NCBI GenBank assembly: GCA_900317925.1
Contig: ONIQ01000003.1
Location: 1 to 64,000 of the forward strand
Direction: 5' to 3'
Source: an uncultured Bacteroidales bacterium
Lineage (GTDB): Bacteria; Bacteroidota; Bacteroidia; Bacteroidales; UBA932
DNA: 64,000 nt
Part shown: positions 32,219-39,072 of the stretch, one piece after another
Position numbering within the stretch: position 1 is the first letter of the stretch
How the letters are laid out: each line of letters opens with the position of its first letter
Program-made: the position numbers and the translations under genes
Notes under the pieces: generated by a model
The model's input: only the letters and a program-made list of their open reading frames with translations
Told to the model about the DNA's origin: nothing
The model's database searches: none

Positions 32219-34930
32219 TCAGAGATTCGTTACGCTCCAGCCGGAAGGAATGCTGCCGGCGGGCCAGGTGACGCCGCTTTTCTTGCTGAAGGTGCCGGTG
32301 GCATAGGTGTTCTCCAGCCAGTCGTCCACGTTACCTTCTATCGCTGGTTCCACCCCGTAGTCGCTCAGGACGGGGTTGGTGGCCATGCACCTTACCGTCC
32401 GCAGCGAAGTGCAGTCGCGGAACATGTAGCTGTAGCAGCCGTTTTTCAGGGTGGCGGCCGGAAGGTCGGGAGCGGTCACTATCGAGGAGCAGCTGTCGAA
32501 CATGTTGCCGTAACACCACTCTGCAAGGGAGGTGGCGGGAAGGGAGGGTGCATTCACCAGCGAAGAACAGCCGGCGAACATCCCCATGTAGCAGCCGGTA
32601 GCGAGGGTGGTGGCAGGAAGCGTGGGCGCTTCGGTAAGGGCTGTACAGCCACCAAACATACCGGCGTAGCATCCTTCAGCCAAACTGGTAGCGGGAAGCT
32701 CGGGAGCACGCACCAGTCCGGTGCAACGCGCGAACATATCTGCCATGGCATATTCTCCGACGGCCGAAGCCCCCATGGTGAGCGCCAGGTCCGGATGGCT
32801 CCGGAGGCCGGTGTCATCGGCGAACAGGCCGTTGAAGGCCCAGGCGGGAATGCTGCTCACGTTGGGGTAATCGCTCTTGTTCAGGAGGCTGCGGATGTCA
32901 CCATACACGTAGTGCGCGGCCGTGGAGCTGATGTTGGTATTGTTGTATGTGGCGCCGCCCGTTCCGCCGTAGCAGGCGTTGTCGCCCCAGAGGCGAATCT
33001 TGTCGCCCGCGGTCATCTGAATACTGATGGTGGTAAGGCTGGTGGTAGTGGCCGATGCCATGGAGATATCTTTGCCCCAGGTGATAGAAAGGCCCTGCGG
33101 GTTTGTGATGGTGAGGGTACCGTCCTCGACGGCCTCCACGGTGAGGGGCACCGGATTGTCATAGGTCCAGCCGGTGGGGATGCCGCTTTCGCCGATGGGC
33201 CAGGAAGCGTCGGGGTCTTTGATGAAGATACCGGTGGAGGGAACGCCGCCAACCCAATAGCGGGTTGCGCCGGAAACCCCCAAATTGCCCTTGGCATAGC
33301 AGGTGATTTGTTTGAGATTGGTGCACCATTGGAACATACCCCTGTAGGCATCATTGCCAGGATACTGCGCAGGAAGAACAGGGGAAGCTTCCAGTGACGT
33401 ACACTCCTCAAACATTCGGAAGTAACAGGCCGCAGGAACCGTCGTGGCCGGAAGAACGGACGGCCCTCTGCGAAGAGAAGGGCAATAATAGAACATCAAT
33501 CCATACGGCTGATTATTCTCCGTCGTATCGTAAGGGCCTCCCGTAAAAGTCGCTGCCGGAAGTTCGGGCGCCACAGTCATATTGGTACAATACGCGAACA
33601 TCATTCTGTATGCTCCCTTACCCACCGACGTGGCCGGAAGTTCAATGGTTTTGACCGGATGATTGAGAAGATGGGGACGGGCGTGTTCATTTTCGTTCCA
33701 CCCGCTGAACAGCCTGGTAAAAGCCCAGTCTTTGGCCGTGCGAACCCGGCTGTCTGACTCGGGCCTGCCATAATACTGCCAGTTCACCAGGCTCATCACG
33801 TTGCCATAGACATAGCAGTCGGAACTGAAAGAGATATTGGTGTAATTTTCCCAGCCGGTGGCATAGGTCTCGTTTTCACCGCCCAGAATCACCCGCTGCC
33901 CGGCCGTCACTGCAATCTCGATGGGGTTGTCCGAGGTGACTTTCGTGGTCATGTGGGTAAATCCATATCCTTCGGCGTTGTACATGATGCGCCGGTTCAG
34001 CGGGTTGAGGATGGTAATCGTGCCGGCCTCCCGCGCCTCGATGGTGAGGGGGGTCTCGATAGCCTTGTACTCGGCCATGCCGTTTACAAGGGCCTTGTAG
34101 TATTTGCCGGCTTTGAGGTTGGCCTTCCTGGTGGCTTCATAGATTATCCCGCTCTCGGTCTCGGCCATAAAGGTGTAGGTCAGTTTCTGGTCCAGGCCGG
34201 AATCCGGAAGGGCCACGTAAAACTCCGTGCCCGGGGTGTCCGGAATCACGGTCACCTCCCCCGCCATATAGGGCGCGGTGATGGTGAGTTTTCTGATGCC
34301 CTCGGAATTCACGCTGGCATAGCTGAAACTGAACTTGGTGATGCTCTGTGCGCTCTCAAACTCGGCCGAGGAACCGCCGTTTACATTTTCCAGGGTAAGT
34401 TCTCCGTACTCCGAATCCAGCGCCGTGACCGTCATGAAGGCAACGGCATAGTCAAAATTCTTGGCAATGTCGGCCACCGTGCCTTTCTGATTGGCGTAGC
34501 GGGTCGTTTCATCGGCAGGAAGTTTGGGGAAGAAAAGCGCCAGGGGATTGCCCACCTGGAAGCTGCCCGTGATTTCACCCCGGAGCGTTGTGGAAGAGCC
34601 GCCGACACCGACAGGCGACAGGGTGCCCACCTTCTCCAGGGCTTCTCCGTTATTGTCGATTCGATACACCTCCACATAGTCCGTCATGCTCCAGTAAAAG
34701 TCTATCCGGCTTTCGACGGAATTGTCCAGGGACTTGGTTTCGGCCGCATCGCCGTCCCAACCATCGGCCTCTGCCGCCTTGGTGGCATCGGCGGCATCGA
34801 CCTTGGTGGCCTCCACGCTCACGGTCCATACTTTTTCAGAAGGATTTTCCTTCTCTACGGGCGCTTCCACTTCCGTTTTGGCGCAGGCGGCCAGCACAAG
34901 GGCCGCGGCAATCATCCAGTATCTTTTCAT
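32219..34930 (-). CDS. Large surface lipoprotein with fimbrillin-like N-terminus and BspA-type repeats
   Basis: 903 residues, lipoprotein signal MKRYWMIAAALVLAAC. N-terminal about 290 residues resemble a fimbrillin/Mfa-like domain (FYWSMTDYVEVYRID, LALFFPKLPADET). The rest consists of two homologous modules, each opening with LTIEAREAGTITILNP or LTVEAVEDGTLTITNPQG and continuing with BspA-like leucine-rich repeats of the form M-F-x-x-C-T-S-L-x-x-A-P-x-L-P-A-T-x-L-x-x-x-C-Y. The second module has the most regular array (about five copies). BspA-type repeats mediate adhesion to host or bacterial partners in other Bacteroidales. Preceded by a 43-residue peptide gene three bases upstream. Confidence 0.85.
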   Translation of the reverse strand: MKRYWMIAAALVLAACAKTEVEAPVEKENPSEKVWTVSVEATKVDAADATKAAEADGWDGDAAETKSLDNSVESRIDFYWSMTDYVEVYRIDNNGEALEKVGTLSPVGVGGSSTTLRGEITGSFQVGNPLALFFPKLPADETTRYANQKGTVADIAKNFDYAVAFMTVTALDSEYGELTLENVNGGSSAEFESAQSITKFSFSYASVNSEGIRKLTITAPYMAGEVTVIPDTPGTEFYVALPDSGLDQKLTYTFMAETESGIIYEATRKANLKAGKYYKALVNGMAEYKAIETPLTIEAREAGTITILNPLNRRIMYNAEGYGFTHMTTKVTSDNPIEIAVTAGQRVILGGENETYATGWENYTNISFSSDCYVYGNVMSLVNWQYYGRPESDSRVRTAKDWAFTRLFSGWNENEHARPHLLNHPVKTIELPATSVGKGAYRMMFAYCTNMTVAPELPAATFTGGPYDTTENNQPYGLMFYYCPSLRRGPSVLPATTVPAACYFRMFEECTSLEASPVLPAQYPGNDAYRGMFQWCTNLKQITCYAKGNLGVSGATRYWVGGVPSTGIFIKDPDASWPIGESGIPTGWTYDNPVPLTVEAVEDGTLTITNPQGLSITWGKDISMASATTTSLTTISIQMTAGDKIRLWGDNACYGGTGGATYNNTNISSTAAHYVYGDIRSLLNKSDYPNVSSIPAWAFNGLFADDTGLRSHPDLALTMGASAVGEYAMADMFARCTGLVRAPELPATSLAEGCYAGMFGGCTALTEAPTLPATTLATGCYMGMFAGCSSLVNAPSLPATSLAEWCYGNMFDSCSSIVTAPDLPAATLKNGCYSYMFRDCTSLRTVRCMATNPVLSDYGVEPAIEGNVDDWLENTYATGTFSKKSGVTWPAGSIPSGWSVTNL

Positions 34931-34933
34931 AGC

Positions 34934-35065
34934 TTAGTTCCCCCATTCGTCGGTTATCCAGTCCCCGTAACCGGGCTTGTTTGCGTTCAGGGACAACTGC
35001 AATACGACATTCTCCAGCCGCAGATCGATGGTTTGCACCTGAGGTGCTTCGTACGTTGTTTTCAT
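34934..35065 (-). CDS. Small peptide (43 aa) preceding the 903-aa lipoprotein
   Basis: Begins MKTTYEAPQVQTIDLRLENV and ends in an acidic, Trp-containing tail (WITDEWGN). Three bases separate its stop from the lipoprotein ATG, and it is the first gene after the shared repeat-bearing promoter, so it is the leader cistron of the operon. Pattern is shared with the peptides at 30495..30617 and 48832..48972. Function unknown; no signal peptide. Confidence 0.7.
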   Translation of the reverse strand: MKTTYEAPQVQTIDLRLENVVLQLSLNANKPGYGDWITDEWGN

Positions 35066-35124
35066 ATCTGTTTTGTTTATATTTTCTTCGGCAAAGGAAC
35101 ATCAAAAAGCGCAGAAGGATGTCC

Positions 35125-35196
35125 CACCTGCGCAAAACTTTGTTTCATCTGTGCAAAACCGGCCTCCCGAGTAGCAAACGGGGCCTTTTTGTGCAC
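35125..35196 (-). promoter_or_regulatory. Phased direct repeats upstream of the small peptide/903-aa lipoprotein operon
   Basis: CACCTGCGCAAAA (35125-35137) and CATCTGTGCAAAA (35146-35158) with a 21-bp period and the identical CTTTG spacer start seen at 32075. TTTTGTGCAC at 35187-35196 matches the third box. The start codon is 60 bases downstream of the nearest repeat. Confidence 0.6.
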
Positions 35197-35240
35197 GTAT
35201 AATAAAAAAACAATAACGGCTCCCTCCATGCTGGCGTCAA

Positions 35241-35278
35241 CAAAAAAAGTGACCGGCGGCCGGGCGGCCGGGGTCACT
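35241..35278 (-). terminator. Terminator of the EF-G2 gene
   Basis: AGTGACC/GGTCACT arms (35248-35254 and 35272-35278) around a GC-rich inner palindrome, with seven T residues on the minus strand at 35242-35248. The plus strand also has a CTCTTTTTC run, so it may work both ways. Confidence 0.8.
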
Positions 35279-35300
35279 CTTTTTCCGTGGAAAACAGTTT

Positions 35301-37439
35301 TTAGTCTTCTTCCTGCTCCTGGGCGGCGTATTCGGCCAGCAGTTTGGTCTGGACGTCGGCAGGAACCTGCTGATACTCGGCGAACTTCATGCTGAACGTA
35401 GCGCTACCGCCGGTGAGGGAGCTCAGGATGGTGGAGTAGCGGTAGAGCTCGGCAAGCGGCACGCGGGCGTGCAGCACGGTGAAGCCCTTGTCCATATCCT
35501 GGTTCATGATCATACCGCGACGGGTGTTCAGGTCACTCATGCAAGGTCCCACATACTCGTTCGGGGTGATGATGTCCACATTGTAGATAGGCTCCAGGAT
35601 CTTCGGACCGGCATTGCGGAAAGCCTCCTTGAAGGCGTTGCGACCGGCGATGATAAAGGCGATTTCCTTGGAATCTACCGGGTGCATCTTACCATCATAT
35701 ACGTACACGCGGATGTCGCGGGCGTAGGAACCGGTAAGCGGGCCTTCCTCCATCTTGGACTTGATACCCTTGAGGATGGCCGGCATGAAGCTCAGGTCGA
35801 TGGCTCCACCCACGACGCAGTTGTAGAACTCCAGCTTGCCGCCCCACTCGAGGTCGGAAATATCGCTCGTCTTGATGTTCAGGACCGTGTCCTTACCGTC
35901 AATCTTGAAGTTCTTCGGCGCCTCTTCGCCCTCGACATACGGGCAAACGAGGAGATGGACCTCACCGAACTGACCGGCACCACCGGACTGCTTCTTGTGA
36001 CGGTACTGGGCCGTAGCCACCTTGGTAATGGTCTCGCGGTAAGGCACCTTCGGAGCGTATAGCTCGATGTTCAACTTGAACTCATTGTTCACTCTCCACT
36101 TCACATAGTTGATGTGCTGCTCGCCCATACCGGAAAGGATGGTCTGGCGCAGTTCCTTGGAATACTCCACGTGGATGGTGGCATCCTGGGAAGCAATCTT
36201 GTTCAGGGCGTCGCCCACCTTGGCTTCGTCATTCTTATCCACTGCCTTGACGGCGCAACGATACTTATAATCCGGGAAGACCATGTGGGTAATGGCCTCC
36301 TGGCCGTTCTGGGCAAGGGTTACATTCGTCTTGCCGGCCTTCAGCTTCATGACGCAACCAATGTCACCGGCGCTGATGGCGGAAACTTTCTCCTTCTTGG
36401 CACCCGCGACGGCATAAATGGCAGACAGGCGCTCGCCGTTGCCGGTTTCGGGATTTACCAGGTCGGCGCCCTCGTTCAGGGTACCGCTCATCACCTTGAA
36501 GTAGGAAACCTCTCCCAGGTGCTGCTCCACAGCCGTCTTGTAAATGAAGATGGAAACGGGGCCGTTCGGATTGCACACCACCTCGTTGCCGTCGATGGTC
36601 TTCTGGACGGTTCCTTCCGGAGTCGGGGCCACGTTGACCAGGAACTCCATCAGGCGGCGGACACCCACGTTGTTCTTCGCAGACACGCAGAACACCGGAA
36701 TGGTTTCGCCCTTGGCGATACCGGCGCGCAGACCCGCACGGATCTCGTCCGTCGTCAGTTCCATGGTCTCGAAGAATTTCTCCATGAGTTCATCGGAACC
36801 TTCGGCAGCCTTCTCCATGAGTTCGGCACGCAGGGTTTCCGCCTCGTCCGCATATGCGGCGGGGATGTCCTGCTCCTGGTTCTTGGTGTCGTAGAATTTC
36901 ATCGTAATGACATCTACGAAGCCCTGGAGACCCGGGCCGGGCGTAACCGGGAACTGGCAGAGGATGGCCTTCTTGCCAAATTCCTCGTTCAGGGCGGTAC
37001 GCACACCTTCCCAGTTGGCTTTTTCGTGATCCATCTGGTTCACGGCAATGATCATCGGAATGCCATACTGGTCTGCATAACGGGCGAACAGGGTGGTTCC
37101 CACCTCGATGCCGGCGGTGCCGTTCATCACCATCACGGCCGATTCGACCACCTTGAAGGCACTCAGGGCACCTCCGGAGAAATCGTCGGAACCCGGCGCG
37201 TCGATGATGTTGATCTTGGTGCCGTTCAACTCTGCATAGAGCGGAGTGGCGTTGATGGATTTCTGGTTGGTCTGCTCGAACTCGGTGTTATCGGAGACGG
37301 TGTTCTTGTCTTCTACGCTACCGCGGCGGTCGATGACCTTCCCTTCAAAAAGCATGGCTTCGGACAACGTGGTCTTACCGGACTTGGAGCTACCGATGAG
37401 CACCACGTTTCGGATGTCTTTGGTTGAATACTGTTTCAT
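35301..37439 (-). CDS. EF-G paralog (EF-G2 type) lacking the catalytic switch-II histidine
   Basis: 712 residues with the five-domain EF-G order. The P-loop is GSSKSGKTTLSEAML (residues 16-30) instead of AHIDAGKTT. Switch II reads IIDAPGSDDF: the histidine that activates water in EF-G/EF-Tu (DTPGHVDF) is Ser84. The base-recognition motif is NQMD instead of NKMD. This matches the Bacteroides EF-G2 paralog, reported to support translocation without GTP hydrolysis and to be needed for gut fitness under starvation. It is preceded by a clear promoter and followed by a terminator, so it is monocistronic. Called as fusA-like only; the canonical fusA is presumably elsewhere. Confidence 0.9.
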   Translation of the reverse strand: MKQYSTKDIRNVVLIGSSKSGKTTLSEAMLFEGKVIDRRGSVEDKNTVSDNTEFEQTNQKSINATPLYAELNGTKINIIDAPGSDDFSGGALSAFKVVESAVMVMNGTAGIEVGTTLFARYADQYGIPMIIAVNQMDHEKANWEGVRTALNEEFGKKAILCQFPVTPGPGLQGFVDVITMKFYDTKNQEQDIPAAYADEAETLRAELMEKAAEGSDELMEKFFETMELTTDEIRAGLRAGIAKGETIPVFCVSAKNNVGVRRLMEFLVNVAPTPEGTVQKTIDGNEVVCNPNGPVSIFIYKTAVEQHLGEVSYFKVMSGTLNEGADLVNPETGNGERLSAIYAVAGAKKEKVSAISAGDIGCVMKLKAGKTNVTLAQNGQEAITHMVFPDYKYRCAVKAVDKNDEAKVGDALNKIASQDATIHVEYSKELRQTILSGMGEQHINYVKWRVNNEFKLNIELYAPKVPYRETITKVATAQYRHKKQSGGAGQFGEVHLLVCPYVEGEEAPKNFKIDGKDTVLNIKTSDISDLEWGGKLEFYNCVVGGAIDLSFMPAILKGIKSKMEEGPLTGSYARDIRVYVYDGKMHPVDSKEIAFIIAGRNAFKEAFRNAGPKILEPIYNVDIITPNEYVGPCMSDLNTRRGMIMNQDMDKGFTVLHARVPLAELYRYSTILSSLTGGSATFSMKFAEYQQVPADVQTKLLAEYAAQEQEED

Positions 37440-37490
37440 TCTATGTTAGTTATTAATTTATTGCTGGGTGTATGCAAAAGGCATATCGTG

Positions 37491-37498
37491 CAAATCTA
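37491..37498 (-). promoter_or_regulatory. TAnnTTTG promoter element for EF-G2
   Basis: Minus-strand TAGATTTG, 51 bases upstream of the ATG at 37439. Confidence 0.6.
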
Positions 37499-37529
37499 CA
37501 TAATTTTTACGCGAATCGCAAAAAACCTT

Positions 37530-37772
37530 TTAATATATTTCTACGCGTATCCCGAAACACTGTCCCCACCGTTCAAAATCCCGCTGCCGGAACGTTCGCA
37601 TCAGTTCTTCCCCATCCATCCCCAATTCCTGCTGCAAACGGTCATCCATCGCCTGGCGGTCTGCCCAGATGGCTGCGCAAAGGTCGGCAAAAGACACTTC
37701 TTTTACAAGGTAGATTTTTTCCTCATCCAGCAATTTCTCCAGCCGGAGATATTGTTCATCAAGCGTTTTCAT
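37530..37772 (-). CDS. Small protein resembling one half of an AraC-type DNA-binding domain
   Basis: 80 residues from MKTLDEQYLRLEKLLDEEKI. The sequence EEKIYLVKEVSFADLCAAIW followed by ADRQAMDDRL aligns by eye with the first helix-turn-helix of Bacteroidota AraC regulators (compare ELFKDPDLSRDTLAARLGTN in the regulator at 28944). The second helix-turn-helix is absent, so it is either a stand-alone small regulator or a remnant. It has no close operon partner on the minus strand; EF-G2 starts 90 bases downstream, and the EF-G2 promoter lies between. Confidence 0.55.
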   Translation of the reverse strand: MKTLDEQYLRLEKLLDEEKIYLVKEVSFADLCAAIWADRQAMDDRLQQELGMDGEELMRTFRQRDFERWGQCFGIRVEIY

Positions 37773-37940
37773 AATCCTATACCATTTGATTCGGTGACAA
37801 ATCTGGCAAACTTTCAAGAAAATGCAAAACAATCCGCCAAAAAACAGCGTGGCCGGACCGTAAAAATTTATGTTTTTTAAAGAAATTAACGAAATTTTAA
37901 AGAAAATCCCTTAAGTTATGATAGAACTACGCAATTATTA

Positions 37941-37956
37941 AGCAGTTACAACTGCT
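37941..37956. promoter_or_regulatory. Palindromic operator candidate upstream of XRE regulator
   Basis: AGCAGTT-AC-AACTGCT, a perfect 7+7 bp palindrome 10 bases before the TACATTTG element, in the -33 region of the XRE gene. Confidence 0.5.
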
Positions 37957-37966
37957 CAGAAACCTG

Positions 37967-37974
37967 TACATTTG
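37967..37974 (+). promoter_or_regulatory. TAnnTTTG promoter element for the XRE gene
   Basis: TACATTTG ends 15 bases before the TTG codon at 37990, forcing a short leader and a non-ATG start. Confidence 0.55.
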
Positions 37975-37989
37975 TGATTGGAATAGACG

Positions 37990-38415
37990 TTGAACCACGT
38001 GGACAATCAATCTGTAAAAATCAATATCCGCAAGTTGCGGGAACAGATGAACCTGACGCAGGAAGCGATGGCCGACCTGTGCGGGATTTCCATATCGAAC
38101 TATGTCCGCATCGAATCCGGACCCGCCCGCCTGATCAGCAAAAGCCTGGAACAGATTGCCGAGGCGGCACACGTTCCGCTGGAGACCCTGCTCGCCGGCG
38201 ACCAGCGCGGATCGGTTGGCGACCTCCTCTCGGAAGAAAGGGCCCTCTACCAGCACTCCTGTACACAGTTGACCGAACAATATGAGTCCCGTATCCACGA
38301 ATTACAGGAAAAAGTTTCCCTTCAGGAAGAACTGATCGCGTCGTTCCGGACCACCATCTCCACCCAATCGGAGATGATTGAGATGCTGAAAAAGCAGAAT
38401 CTTGAAGAAAAATGA
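37990..38415 (+). CDS. XRE-family regulator with C-terminal coiled coil
   Basis: About 141 residues. Helix-turn-helix at residues 14-60 (KLREQMNLTQEAMADLCGIS, then ISNYVRIESG) followed by a long amphipathic helix (QLTEQYESRIHELQEKVSLQ...) that predicts a coiled coil for dimerisation. The first in-frame ATG (38047) would delete helix 1, so the start must be TTG 37990 or GTG 37999. An upstream palindrome suggests autoregulation. Located 25 bases before rnhB. Target genes unknown. Confidence 0.75.
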   Translation: MNHVDNQSVKINIRKLREQMNLTQEAMADLCGISISNYVRIESGPARLISKSLEQIAEAAHVPLETLLAGDQRGSVGDLLSEERALYQHSCTQLTEQYESRIHELQEKVSLQEELIASFRTTISTQSEMIEMLKKQNLEEK

Positions 38416-38440
38416 TTAATTTCGCGTGTTATTTTTCAAG

Positions 38441-39061
38441 ATGGCACGCGAAATTCTTTTACAGCCCTTTATGGAGCCCGGACGTCTGGAGGCAGGCTGC
38501 GACGAGGCCGGACGCGGTCCCCTGGCCGGACCCGTCTATGCCGCTGCGGTCATCCTCCCGCCCGATTTCCGGCATCCCCTGCTGAACGATTCCAAGCAGA
38601 TGACGGAAAAACACCGGGACGAATTGCGGGAAGTCATTGAGAAAGAAGCCATTGCCTGGGCGGTTGAAGCCGTGCAGCCCGAAGAGATCGACACCCTCAA
38701 CATCCTCAACGCCTCCATTACGGGCATGCAGCGCGCGGTGCTTCGCCTGACGCCGTCGCCCGACTTCCTGCTGGTGGACGGGAACCGCTTCCGCCCGTTT
38801 GGGAAGTGGGGACGGGAGGCCTATCGGACCGTAGTGAAAGGAGACGCGACCTTTGCCGCGATTGCCGCCGCTTCCGTACTGGCCAAGACGTGGCGGGACC
38901 AGGAAATGCGCCGCCTGGCACAGGAGTATCCGCAATATGGCTGGGACCGCAACATGGGATACCCCACGCGGGAGCACCTGGACGCCATCAAACAATACGG
39001 ATACACCCCGTATCACCGCCGCAGTTTCCATCCCAAAGAATTGGAACCTACTTTATTTTAG
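38441..39061 (+). CDS. rnhB: Ribonuclease HII
   Basis: 206 residues from MAREILLQPF; the Met at 38426 is possible but adds only MLFFK. Cleaves the RNA strand of RNA-DNA hybrids and embedded ribonucleotides. Motifs: CDEAGRGPLAGPVYAAAVIL with the first two catalytic acids (Asp-Glu), VDGNRF, VKGDATFAAIAAASVLAK and the C-terminal GYPTREHLDAIKQYGYTPYHRRSF. Length normal. Eleven bases before the S46 peptidase gene, likely co-transcribed with it and mrp. Confidence 0.96.
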   Translation: MAREILLQPFMEPGRLEAGCDEAGRGPLAGPVYAAAVILPPDFRHPLLNDSKQMTEKHRDELREVIEKEAIAWAVEAVQPEEIDTLNILNASITGMQRAVLRLTPSPDFLLVDGNRFRPFGKWGREAYRTVVKGDATFAAIAAASVLAKTWRDQEMRRLAQEYPQYGWDRNMGYPTREHLDAIKQYGYTPYHRRSFHPKELEPTLF

Positions 39062-39072
39062 CAGATAGTTTT

